A stretch of DNA of 59,280 bases, from the NCBI RefSeq assembly GCF_001625575.1, contig NZ_AUXV01000014.1, positions 1 through 59,280 on the forward strand, given 5' to 3'. Under the pieces are notes generated by a model that made no database searches, was not told the DNA's origin, and was given only the letters and a program-made list of their open reading frames with translations. The DNA comes from Pseudoalteromonas luteoviolacea S2607 (lineage in GTDB: Bacteria; Pseudomonadota; Gammaproteobacteria; Enterobacterales; Alteromonadaceae). The position numbers were made by a program, and so were the translations under genes. Below are positions 36,607 to 45,597 of this stretch, one piece after another. Every line of letters starts with the position of its first letter. The first letter of the stretch is position 1.

Positions 36607-39600
36607 TTAACTTAATTGATTTAATAAAGCGTCAAGTTCTTGATCACTAAGGCCTTCCAAGTCATCGATTGCGGTGTCGGATACTGGCTGTTGTGGCACA
36701 CTTTCCTGCATTTCATAACCTATCGATGCGGCAAATTCACGTGTAAAGTCTGCTAAATCATTAACGGACATATCATCACGCCACTTCTGCGCAACATCCG
36801 TGGAAATACCAGAATGACGATGGAAATTCGGATCACCGACTAAAATCTCTGGAGAGGTCATTAAGTTAGATGAACCCGAATAGGGTTCAAGCATGGCTTC
36901 CTCATAAGGGACATTTAGGAACTCACATAACGCCCTTAACTCTTCGTTTGGCTTCGCGATGAGGTCCTCAAATTTAATATTCCATTGACGGTTTTTTGGG
37001 ATCTCTTCCAAAAATGACTCAATAGTCCGAGTGGCAAGATTCCACTGAACCTCTGCTAAGTCCTCCGCAGGAACGCCAACACCTTCGGAAAGTAGGTCCA
37101 ATCGCGCCTTTTTATGTGACTGGATCATGCCACAAGGGTGTCTTTGTAGATTAATAAAGATTGCATCCTCAAACATCAACTCAGCACGGCGAAGCACATC
37201 AATACTGTGTGAATAAACAGGTGACTTATCGACCAAAACTCGCTCACCAAGTCTATTGGAAATATCCGCATAGACAGATTCGATGCGATTGTCTGATAAA
37301 TACTGCGCCATGACATCCTCTGCAAATTGGTCGTCACAATCATATACATGCTTGATTAAACTAAGTAAACCATTGTTCCTATACTGATCATTACCGCTAA
37401 ATGCAGTTTGTCTTGCTGCTAAATCTTTAAAACACAACAGCTCCAGTTCTGGTGGCGCACATAAGTGGCTGTTTGCAGCCATCATAACCCGCAGCAAGGT
37501 TGAACCTGCACGCGGTGGACTAAGAATAAAGACCTGTTTTCTTTGTAGGTTTTGTAACACTGGTAGGTCTTGGTTGGCCGCATTAAAGCGTTCAACATAT
37601 CCCATATAGTCTTGCCAAGATAAAGGCTTCTTGTGTGTTGACAAGGACGTACTTTGCCCCAGTATCTTAGCGGTAAGCTCAGGGTATTGTTGATGGACAT
37701 ACGCTGCTTGCGCACTAATCGTTGGAGCTTCAAAGATGGCTCTTACATAAATATTCACACCGAACTCGCGCTGGAACTCGCTAACAAAGTTCATACCAAG
37801 CAATGAATCTCCACCTAACTCAAAAAAGTCATCATCAAGCGAAATAGCATCCGTACCAAACAACTTAACCCAAATACCGTAAAGTTTCTGCATAACTGGG
37901 TCATCAGATATGGTCTGTAAAGACGCGGCATCCGTGTTGCTGTCACCTGCAGTATCAGTGCCTGAATAAGTCCATTGCATCACTCGTGCATTCAAGTCTG
38001 CTGTTGAAATAATCAGCTGTTTTTGCTGTTTATAGGCGAGCGCCAGTTCAAAAGCATGCTCTCCTTCTTCAGCTTCGATCGCCATTTTCATCAAACCAGA
38101 TTTATCTTCTTGAGCTTGCTGGTCCAACTTCCAAGCATCCCAGTTTAAAGTTGTCCATCCTTTATGGCCCTTGCGGCGCATTGCTTCACAAAAGCCGTCC
38201 AAGTAAGCATTACTCGCAGCATATGGCGCATAACCAAGCCCACCTAATACAGAAGAGATAGATGAGAGCAACAGACAAAATTCGGGCTGTAGTTTTTCAT
38301 AGACTTTAGCGAGGTTGTGCACCCCTTGAGCTTTAGGTGAGAACGAGGCATTAACATCTTGAACACTCAGTGCATCGAGAGTGGCAAAGGCATAATGACC
38401 CGCACCATGAATAATCCCTGTAATCTTGCCAGATACCTCGACAGCTTGATCAAAAGCACGTGTTAACTGTGTCAGGTCTGACACATCAGCAGCATGGTAA
38501 TGCACTCGTGCACCAAGCTGCTCCAGTGTATGAATCTTATCCAGTTTTTTCTGTAATTGGGCATCGCATTCTGATGACTCTCTCAACTCATTCCATTGCT
38601 GAGGTGGCGCTAACTCTGAGCGACCAATAAAGTGAATCGTAATACGGGCTTGTTTCGCCAGAGATTGAGCTAACACAAAGCCTACATTACCTAACCCTCC
38701 AGTGATCACGATAACACTGTTGTTCTCTAGCGTATTCGGTGTTTCACTGATAGACCTTGAGTAGCGTTGATAAGACTTACACCAACGCTGGTTTTGTCGG
38801 TAAGTTGACACCTTATTTTCAAGGTTCAGGGACAGCTCTGTGCATAATGTTCGATTGAAGGCTGTTTCCTCCAAATCACGAACGCTATCAAAATCAACGA
38901 CCTTACAATCTAAATGAGGTAATTCCTGATTGAGAACAGTTGTCAATGCAGGCACCATTGTCGCAAGAGGTGATACACTATCATCACCAAACACATTGAA
39001 TGCACCTTGCGTAACACTCAATACCGGTAATTTACCTGAAAGTGGAAAAGTGCCGAGCGCTTGACACGCATTCACTAAACCGTCGTAGGCATATTTTCTA
39101 TCATCAGTAAATGACTGAGTATTACTTTCAATTACGTTTAATGGCCAGAAATTCACCATGGCTTTAGGCACTATTTGTAAATCGTTTAATTCTTCTGCCA
39201 AGCGACTGAAACTATCGCGATCTGCGGGGTTTACAGAATACTGCAAGTGTCCAAGCTTTTTAAATTCATTGTCTGATGTTACTACAATCGCGTGTTCGGA
39301 ATGTTGATACAGGCGCATAGCTTGCCCATGATCATCAGCAAGAACCAATATAGGGCCAAGCTCAGCCCATGAGCTCGTGGTATTACTAACAATACTTTGC
39401 TGCCACACTGGCACATAAAACCAATCAGCCGGATCAGTGCATTTGTGCAACGCACTTTGATTCATTTTACTCGCAAAATTACTGCTATCTGTAGCCTCTA
39501 CCCAGAATTTTTGTTTCGAGAACGCATACCCTGGCAAACTAACGCGTTGTAACTTCTCATCCCTATAATAAGCATACCAATCAATATGTAAGCCATTTTC

Positions 39601-42129
39601 CCACAGCTTCGCAAGCGCTTCAGTCACTTTATGCGAGGCGCTTTTTACATCCCCTTGAGATGGCAAAGTATCAATAACAGGCACTTTATTTGCCAAGCCT
39701 CTGCGTGCGAGCTTAGTTAACACTGCGCCAGGACCGACTTCAAGCAAAATACAATTTGAAATTTTGGCCAACTGTTGCAAGCCATCAAAGAATCGAACAG
39801 GTTCGCGAATATGATCTAGCCAATACTGGGGCGTTTGTACTTTTTGTGCATTGACCCAGTTGCCCGTAAGGTTAGAAACAATACGAATACTCGGTGCATT
39901 AAAAGTGACGTTATTCAACGTGTCAGCAAATTCTTCCATCGCAGGGATCATCATGGCACTGTGAAACGCATGAGAGGTAACCAAAGAACTGGTGCGCACG
40001 TTTTGCTCTGACATTTTCTGGGCAAACGCCGCTATCGCGCCGCTAGGTCCTGAAACCACACATTGCTGTGCGCCATTTATTGCAGCAATATCAATACATT
40101 CATCAAGTGATGATATCAGTTCTTGTTCGCTTAGCGCGACCGCTAACATAGAGCCTGGTGTTTGCTTTTGCATCACTCGGCCTCGAGTGGCGACTAAATA
40201 TGTCGCGTCTTGCAATGAAAACACACCAGCCAAGCACGCCGCGACGTATTCCCCCAAGCTATGTCCGATCATCGCTTTTGGCGTAATACCATACGACATT
40301 ATTAACTTTGCCAGTGCATACTCAACACAGAAGATCGCCGGCTGTGCCAACCATGTCTGATCTAGCTCCTGACTTAACGGTGAGTTATTAAAAATAACCT
40401 CTACTAAATTCGCTGATAAGTGCGTTTTAAAGTGTGCCGAGCACGCTTCAAATTCTTCTCTAAACACCCGCTCTTGACTAAACAGCTCTTTAGCCATCTC
40501 AAAATATTGAGTACCTTGTCCTGAGAACATAAGACACACAGAATATTTTTTATCCGCATCGACTGTTGTGTATTTTTTGCTGCTTGCAAGTGCTCGAAGT
40601 TGTTCAATTATCTGCTGAGGATTTGAACCTGTAACCGATTGACGTAATTCATGATCTTGCCTCCCAACTCTGAGTGTGTAAGCAACATCGGCCAAATTCA
40701 GATCAGGATTACACTCTAAGTGGTTAGCTAGCTTAAGTGCTGAACTTGCTAAACTATCCGCATTTTTTGCTGATAATTGCAAAGCAGAATATGGACGCAA
40801 CACGAGACTCTCTTTACGAGTGGGCGCTTGCTCAATAACCACATGAGCGTTGGTACCACCAACACCGAAAGAGCTCACACCTGCAATTCTTTTTGCAAAG
40901 CTTGACGGCCACGGGGTTAGCTGCGTATTGACATAAAATGGGCTTGAATCAAAATGGATTTCTGGATTTGGTGACTCAAAATGCAATGATGCAGGCAACT
41001 TAGCTTCTTCAACTGACTTAACCGCTTTGATAAAACCGGCAACACCCGATGCAACATCCAAATGACCGACATTGGTTTTTACTGATCCGATAGCGCAAAA
41101 TTGTTTATCATCCGTACCTTCTCGAAAAGCCCGAGTTAATGCTGCAACCTCAATAGGATCACCCAAAGGTGTGCCAGTACCGTGTGCTTCAACATATCCG
41201 ATGTCATCAGGTGGGACATCAGCAATAGCTTGCGCCATAGAAATGACTTCAGCTTGACTATTGATACTGGGCGCAGTGTAGCCAATTTTATCGTGACCAT
41301 CATTGTTAATAGCGGAACCTCGTATTACCGCATAAATATGGTCCCCATCATCGATCGCATCTTCTAACCGCTTTAGCACCACCATACCAGCACCATCACC
41401 AAATGTCGTACCATCGGCTTTGGCGTCGAACGCTCGAGTGTGTCCATCTGATGAAAAAATGCCGCCTGCTGTGTGATGTTGACCATATTGATACAACAAA
41501 TCTACTTTTACACCGCCAGCCAATACCATATCCGCTTCATAACTCAATAAGCTTCTGCTTGCTAAGTGAATCGCCACTAAAGAAGTTGAACATGCAGTAC
41601 CAAGGTTGACACCTGGCCCTGTCAGACCAAGCTTGTATGCAATGCGGGTTGCTGCATAATCCTTATCGTTTGCGATCATAATTTGCATGGGGTTAACAGC
41701 CTTGCTGGCTTCTTGGTTTTTAAATACATGATTGAGTAGATAAGTACTAAACCCAATACCAGCGTAGATACCAATTTTAGAGTCCGTTTTTTCAGGACAA
41801 TAACCTGCATCTTCTAAAGCCAAATGAGCATGTTCTAATAATAAGCGCTGCTGTGGGTCCATAATGCTAGCTTCTTTTGGTGAGTAGCCAAAAAACTCAG
41901 CATCAAAGTATTCAATGTCCTGTAACCTGTTTGCAACAGGTACAAAATTAGGGCTATTTAAGGTGCCCTGATCAATTCCAACCTGTAATGCCTGCTCTTC
42001 ATCTAGGATGGTAACTGACTCAACTTGATTAGTAATATTATTCCAGAACTCAGATATATCTCGAGCACCAGGAAATGCGCCTGACATACCTACAATGGCA
42101 ATGCGAGAAAGGTGGTTTGAACTATCCAT
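36607..42129 (-). CDS. type I PKS KS-AT-KR-ACP with C-terminal sulfotransferase
   Basis: About 1840 residues. Order: ketosynthase (about 8-430; active Cys180 in GTACSTS, His sites in EAHGTGTPLGDP and NVGHLDVASG), acyltransferase (about 525-830; GHSLGEYVAAC, and SHAFHS, which fits malonyl-CoA), a linker/pseudo-KR, ketoreductase (about 1140-1330; ITGGLGNVGF, Tyr and Asn in YAPYAASNAYL), carrier protein (Ser about 1442 in FFELGGDSLL), then a sulfotransferase domain (about 1530-1805; phosphosulfate loop ILSPPRAGSTLLR, 3'-phosphate site LQRHPCGMIQSHKK). There is no dehydratase, so the expected intermediate is a beta-hydroxyacyl chain whose hydroxyl could be sulfated, as in CurM. Unlike CurM there is no thioesterase. 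The tail LEGLSDQELDALLNQL resembles a helical docking segment. Confidence 0.95.
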   Translation of the reverse strand: MDSSNHLSRIAIVGMSGAFPGARDISEFWNNITNQVESVTILDEEQALQVGIDQGTLNSPNFVPVANRLQDIEYFDAEFFGYSPKEASIMDPQQRLLLEHAHLALEDAGYCPEKTDSKIGIYAGIGFSTYLLNHVFKNQEASKAVNPMQIMIANDKDYAATRIAYKLGLTGPGVNLGTACSTSLVAIHLASRSLLSYEADMVLAGGVKVDLLYQYGQHHTAGGIFSSDGHTRAFDAKADGTTFGDGAGMVVLKRLEDAIDDGDHIYAVIRGSAINNDGHDKIGYTAPSINSQAEVISMAQAIADVPPDDIGYVEAHGTGTPLGDPIEVAALTRAFREGTDDKQFCAIGSVKTNVGHLDVASGVAGFIKAVKSVEEAKLPASLHFESPNPEIHFDSSPFYVNTQLTPWPSSFAKRIAGVSSFGVGGTNAHVVIEQAPTRKESLVLRPYSALQLSAKNADSLASSALKLANHLECNPDLNLADVAYTLRVGRQDHELRQSVTGSNPQQIIEQLRALASSKKYTTVDADKKYSVCLMFSGQGTQYFEMAKELFSQERVFREEFEACSAHFKTHLSANLVEVIFNNSPLSQELDQTWLAQPAIFCVEYALAKLIMSYGITPKAMIGHSLGEYVAACLAGVFSLQDATYLVATRGRVMQKQTPGSMLAVALSEQELISSLDECIDIAAINGAQQCVVSGPSGAIAAFAQKMSEQNVRTSSLVTSHAFHSAMMIPAMEEFADTLNNVTFNAPSIRIVSNLTGNWVNAQKVQTPQYWLDHIREPVRFFDGLQQLAKISNCILLEVGPGAVLTKLARRGLANKVPVIDTLPSQGDVKSASHKVTEALAKLWENGLHIDWYAYYRDEKLQRVSLPGYAFSKQKFWVEATDSSNFASKMNQSALHKCTDPADWFYVPVWQQSIVSNTTSSWAELGPILVLADDHGQAMRLYQHSEHAIVVTSDNEFKKLGHLQYSVNPADRDSFSRLAEELNDLQIVPKAMVNFWPLNVIESNTQSFTDDRKYAYDGLVNACQALGTFPLSGKLPVLSVTQGAFNVFGDDSVSPLATMVPALTTVLNQELPHLDCKVVDFDSVRDLEETAFNRTLCTELSLNLENKVSTYRQNQRWCKSYQRYSRSISETPNTLENNSVIVITGGLGNVGFVLAQSLAKQARITIHFIGRSELAPPQQWNELRESSECDAQLQKKLDKIHTLEQLGARVHYHAADVSDLTQLTRAFDQAVEVSGKITGIIHGAGHYAFATLDALSVQDVNASFSPKAQGVHNLAKVYEKLQPEFCLLLSSISSVLGGLGYAPYAASNAYLDGFCEAMRRKGHKGWTTLNWDAWKLDQQAQEDKSGLMKMAIEAEEGEHAFELALAYKQQKQLIISTADLNARVMQWTYSGTDTAGDSNTDAASLQTISDDPVMQKLYGIWVKLFGTDAISLDDDFFELGGDSLLGMNFVSEFQREFGVNIYVRAIFEAPTISAQAAYVHQQYPELTAKILGQSTSLSTHKKPLSWQDYMGYVERFNAANQDLPVLQNLQRKQVFILSPPRAGSTLLRVMMAANSHLCAPPELELLCFKDLAARQTAFSGNDQYRNNGLLSLIKHVYDCDDQFAEDVMAQYLSDNRIESVYADISNRLGERVLVDKSPVYSHSIDVLRRAELMFEDAIFINLQRHPCGMIQSHKKARLDLLSEGVGVPAEDLAEVQWNLATRTIESFLEEIPKNRQWNIKFEDLIAKPNEELRALCEFLNVPYEEAMLEPYSGSSNLMTSPEILVGDPNFHRHSGISTDVAQKWRDDMSVNDLADFTREFAASIGYEMQESVPQQPVSDTAIDDLEGLSDQELDALLNQLS

Positions 42130-42160
42130 ACTTTTTCCGTAAATAAATTATTGTTGCAGC

Positions 42161-42946
42161 TTAGAACTCAAAGTCTTCAGGAGTGCCCATTATTATTGGG
42201 TATGATTGGAAATCTCTTAGATCGACCTTAGAATCAGAAGCCGGCCTTGATTTTTCAGTTCGCAACCGTATTGCGATAGACCGACGAGGGACATTAGACA
42301 AATTAGAATAACTACCATGAAAAGTCAGGCTATGGTGTACACTAAAGCAACCAGCTGGCAAAAGCACAGGGACCTCTTGCCACGACGATTTTTGCGCTTC
42401 ATTTAACTGCCCTAGTATGTACTCCTTTGGTGAGGATTGAATGTCATAAAACCCCCATTTATGAGACCCAGGAACCATTTGAACAGGACCTGAATTCTCC
42501 TGAACATCAGAAATTGCTATCCAGACGGTGAAAATTTCACTGTCTGGCTCAAAATACTTTTTATGAAAGAAATAATCTTGATGCCAGCCGATATTACACT
42601 TTCTCGATAATGCAGCGGGTTTATGAAACAGCTGTGTGCCCCATATCTGTATAGCTTTTGCATCTAAAACTTTAGCTAGCATATGTGCCAAGTCCGTATT
42701 TGTAACCAAATCATATATGGCCTGATTGGCTACGTGGACCTGATTAATGTCTCGTATTGTGTCTCTTGGGTCGTATGATTGAGCAGCCGTATCAATTGGC
42801 TCAATACCAGTGTCGTAGAAGCCATCCATTACATCATCCATGGCTTCATGTAAAATATCTAACTGTGCATCACACAATAATTTAGGAGCAACCCAAAACC
42901 CTCGCATTTGATACTGCTCCCGAGCGAGGTTCATGTCTGAACTCAT
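42161..42946 (-). CDS. PhyH-family Fe(II)/2-oxoglutarate dioxygenase
   Basis: Protein of 261 residues of the phytanoyl-CoA hydroxylase group. These cytosolic enzymes hydroxylate aliphatic carbons, including those of carrier-bound amino or fatty acids in peptide clusters. Visible iron ligands are His122 and Asp124 in GWHQDYF and His210 in LTFHGS. The Arg in PRRSIAIRLR lies where 2-oxoglutarate is usually bound. I chose the ATG at 42946 because AAGGA sits 6 bases before it; an in-frame ATG at 42970 has no such site. The gene is 31 bp upstream of the PKS gene. Substrate could be the Ser/Gln residue, another amino acid or the acyl chain; the sequence does not decide. Confidence 0.9.
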   Translation of the reverse strand: MSSDMNLAREQYQMRGFWVAPKLLCDAQLDILHEAMDDVMDGFYDTGIEPIDTAAQSYDPRDTIRDINQVHVANQAIYDLVTNTDLAHMLAKVLDAKAIQIWGTQLFHKPAALSRKCNIGWHQDYFFHKKYFEPDSEIFTVWIAISDVQENSGPVQMVPGSHKWGFYDIQSSPKEYILGQLNEAQKSSWQEVPVLLPAGCFSVHHSLTFHGSYSNLSNVPRRSIAIRLRTEKSRPASDSKVDLRDFQSYPIIMGTPEDFEF

Positions 42947-43019
42947 GTACAATCCTTTCTGGCAATTCATACCAGTTATTTTTTTTGTTATCTTCCAAAA
43001 AAGGACTTATTACCACCGT

Positions 43020-44273
43020 CTAACAAGCTAAGAAGGGGTCACCTTCGTTTACTTCGACGTAGTCTTTCAAACTAATTAGTGAGTGATTAAGCATGCCTTT
43101 TAAATGCTTTGTTGCCGCAGGTGTCACATCAAACTGCGTTGCTTTAATATTTATATATTCAGGTAATAATGTTGGTGTGATTTCGTAAACAATTCGACCA
43201 GATGCAAAACCAGACGGGTGTCCACCTAACTCCCAACAAATTTTATTGGCACTCTCTTGACGAATATTGACATCGATTTGATTACGATTGACTTGCATGA
43301 CAAATTTATCGTCTCTTGGCCAAGAGATATCTTTGTTGTACCACGAAGTAATTGCCTGCTTGTTTAGCAAAGCTTCTTGCACTAGCTGCGCATTTTTATT
43401 AATAGTAAAGCTTCTAGAATATGCGTTAGTGCGCACACCAAGTCTAGTTTTTATATCTCGCCATTTTTCTTCGGCTGTGATCACTAAAGGTCTTGGGGAT
43501 AAAGCGGTAGAACGCCACCAAGGGCGACTATAAAAAAACTGATTGACAGAGCAAGTCATCTTGTCGCCACGACTCTCGTTCTCATGCCACCATCCCCACG
43601 GAATCACAAGAATTTCTTTTTCCTCTAGAATAAACTCAAGCATGTGTTCATACGCTTTATACACATTAGGAAAGCGATTAAAGTCGGGATTATCTAGGTC
43701 GACCTGACTAAACCACCAACCTACGGTGACGTTCGCTGGAAATGGGTAGAGATTTTTAGTTTGTGAGTAGGGGAAAAGCCTCACTCTTTTATTGCCGTGT
43801 AGCTGAAATAAGAATCCATCGGCGTGGTCATAATGCAACGGTTCACGATGCCCATCTGGGCCACACCAAATATTGAAACCACTCTTTTTCTTCAATCCAA
43901 AGCGACTTACAATATTTTGCATCTGCTCAATTTCAAGCGCAGTATCGTCTATTTCTTGCTGAGCATAATAAATTCGATTTTGAAATGCGGTACCTGAACG
44001 CAATTGGTCAGCATATTCAGAAAAAGTCGTCGCTTGCATTGATTTAATATAGAGCTGCCAATCACTTTTACTGCCGCTAAATTTTTTCTTTCCGTAATAT
44101 CTCACATTGCATGGGAAATCCCCTAATTTGGACTCAAGGTAGTCAACATCCCAAGTGGGGGTTTCATTCAAAGCGTTTGTAATAATAAAAGGAACGCTAT
44201 TATTTAGATTTTCCCTGACGATTTTTTCTATACCTGGAGTACTGAAATCAATCCGCTTTATCTCACCAACCAT
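43020..44273 (-). CDS. JmjC/cupin_8-type 2-oxoglutarate oxygenase
   Basis: Protein of 417 residues. The first two thirds form a cupin_8/JmjC-like double-stranded beta-helix (as in FIH and bacterial amino-acid hydroxylases): GPDGHREPLHYDHADGF gives His147 and Asp149, and IPWGWWHENES gives His230. The Lys in NKRVRLFPYSQ matches the usual 2-oxoglutarate contact. The last 150 residues match no domain I know. It is the first gene of the long unit, with AAGGGA upstream of its ATG. It lies 73 bp ahead of the PhyH-type gene, so two hydroxylations are likely. Its substrate may be an amino acid bound to a carrier protein; this is inference from context. Confidence 0.85.
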   Translation of the reverse strand: MVGEIKRIDFSTPGIEKIVRENLNNSVPFIITNALNETPTWDVDYLESKLGDFPCNVRYYGKKKFSGSKSDWQLYIKSMQATTFSEYADQLRSGTAFQNRIYYAQQEIDDTALEIEQMQNIVSRFGLKKKSGFNIWCGPDGHREPLHYDHADGFLFQLHGNKRVRLFPYSQTKNLYPFPANVTVGWWFSQVDLDNPDFNRFPNVYKAYEHMLEFILEEKEILVIPWGWWHENESRGDKMTCSVNQFFYSRPWWRSTALSPRPLVITAEEKWRDIKTRLGVRTNAYSRSFTINKNAQLVQEALLNKQAITSWYNKDISWPRDDKFVMQVNRNQIDVNIRQESANKICWELGGHPSGFASGRIVYEITPTLLPEYINIKATQFDVTPAATKHLKGMLNHSLISLKDYVEVNEGDPFLAC

Positions 44274-44659
44274 ACTTCATACATTCCCTTTACAACAAAC
44301 CACAAATTAAATGGAATCCCCCCTTCTATTAGGGTGAAACCAAAAAACAACATACGGAGAACAAAAATAAACACTAAAAAAACTAGTGATTACATTTTAT
44401 CTATATAAAGTTATCACACAAAACAATTGCATTTCTACGTAAACACCTAAATAAAAAGGAAGAAATTGAAAAAAAATGAAGTTTAAACGAAATGACGACA
44501 AATTCATTTGTAGGTTAAGTTACTTTGTCAAGAGCAAAAAACGGCTTAATTACGCCCAAATCAATTGCAAAAATGATAATAAAAAAACCGTAAAATTAAC
44601 ATATATGAAACACTATTGTTTTGCCTTATTTTTCCACTCCCTCGTTTATAAAACACCTG
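44274..44659. promoter_or_regulatory. upstream region of the long NRPS/PKS unit
   Basis: AT-rich stretch without a supported gene. It must hold the promoter for the 36-kb unit, because the next gene upstream is a dead transposase. On the minus strand around 44396-44425 there are TATATAG and TAAAAT runs that could be -10 elements, with only weak -35 matches. No operator could be placed. A plus-strand open frame here lacks a ribosome site and recognisable content. Confidence 0.4.
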
Positions 44660-45295
44660 CGAATTAGAGTTTTCAAATTTGGTTCGATAAGCAGCAAGTG
44701 ACAGATTTTCAAGGCTTTCATGTGTGCGCTCTTCGCCGTAATCCAAACGCCAGAACCACACAATTCCTTTCACTTGATTAAGTGATTCAAACAAGTAAGC
44801 ATCTAAAAACTCTCGACTAAATGAAGCATTGAAGCGTTCAACAATCCCATTTTGTTGTGATTTTCTAGACAGTAAATAAACTAATTCGATATTATGTATT
44901 TCGCAGCAGTCAGTTAGACTTGCTGATATTAATTCAGGCCAGTTGCATACTCGAATTTGTTTCGGTAAATTACGTTCCGCTTTTAATTGTTCAAGCGCCC
45001 TAACAACCCGTCCAGCAGGTAAAGAAGGATCCACCTCAATGGCCAAACATTCCGTGTGCCTTCATCCACAATATTGAGCGTTCTAAATCGTTTTCCGCAA
45101 TATAAAGTGTCATGCATAAAGTCTAGGCTCCATTGATGATTTGCTTGAGCAACAACTTCTAACGGCTGCGCTATTCGCTTAGGTAACACACGTTTCACCT
45201 AGCGTTTTAGGTTTAAACCCATTTGGCAATACACCCGATATACACGCTTATGGCTAAACAGATAGCCTTTAAAGCGAAGTCGCCCATTGCGTTTC
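44660..45295 (-). pseudogene. decayed IS3-family transposase orfB
   Basis: Remains of an integrase-core transposase. From right to left the frame reads RFKGYLFSHKRVYRVYCQ, LNLKR, an in-frame stop near 45200, then RVLPKRIAQPLEVVAQAN and HQWSLDFMHDTLYCGKRFR. A one-base frameshift near 45050 follows, then CLAIEVDPSLPAGRVVRAL, QQNGIVERFNASFSREFLD and the C-terminal part. The first catalytic Asp (SLDFMHD) and the Glu (VERF) remain. The second Asp is lost: the usual DNGPEF reads NWPEL. It cannot make an active enzyme. Together with the orfA remnant it marks an old IS insertion between the cluster and the replication origin. I found no intact terminal inverted repeats. Confidence 0.88.
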
Positions 45296-45359
45296 GAGAA
45301 CCCAGCTATAGAGGGACTTTTTTAATTCTGCATTGATAGTATCGTATCAATGGCAGGCA

Positions 45360-45510
45360 GTGTCAGCCTTTCGCCAGTCTTGTTCTTGGCGGTAGTGAGT
45401 AGCGCCGCTTAATCCGTGCTTTCGACACACCTCTTCAACCTTCAAGCCGACATCGATTTCTTTAAGTACCGTGCTGATCTAGAGATTCTGCAAAACGTGA
45501 CTTTTTACTG
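45360..45510 (-). pseudogene. remnant of IS3-family orfA
   Basis: Fragment of the helix-turn-helix orfA that goes with the orfB remnant. The minus strand reads KSHVLQNL, an in-frame stop, then ISTVLKEIDVGLKVEEVCRK and HGLSGATHYRQEQ. This matches the usual orfA opening (KSRFTESQIISVLKE, VEELCRKHGIS). The rest of orfA, including the leucine zipper and frameshift window, is missing between 45295 and 45360. Confidence 0.8.
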
Positions 45511-45597
45511 TTGGCGATATTACAGAAAACTCTAATTAAACATGTCTCATGTTAAGGGAAGTGGATGCCTGTAAGATAGAGAGTTGTTCATATTTAA

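Noticed and set aside
36607..42129. A dehydratase or enoylreductase domain in the PKS
   Set aside because: The stretch between AT and KR has the length and sequence of a KR structural subdomain; no HxxxGxxxxP or NADPH-binding ER motif is present.
44476..44667. A 63-codon plus-strand frame in the flank of the IS remnant
   Set aside because: Lysine- and asparagine-rich translation of AT-rich DNA, without a ribosome site or recognisable motif.
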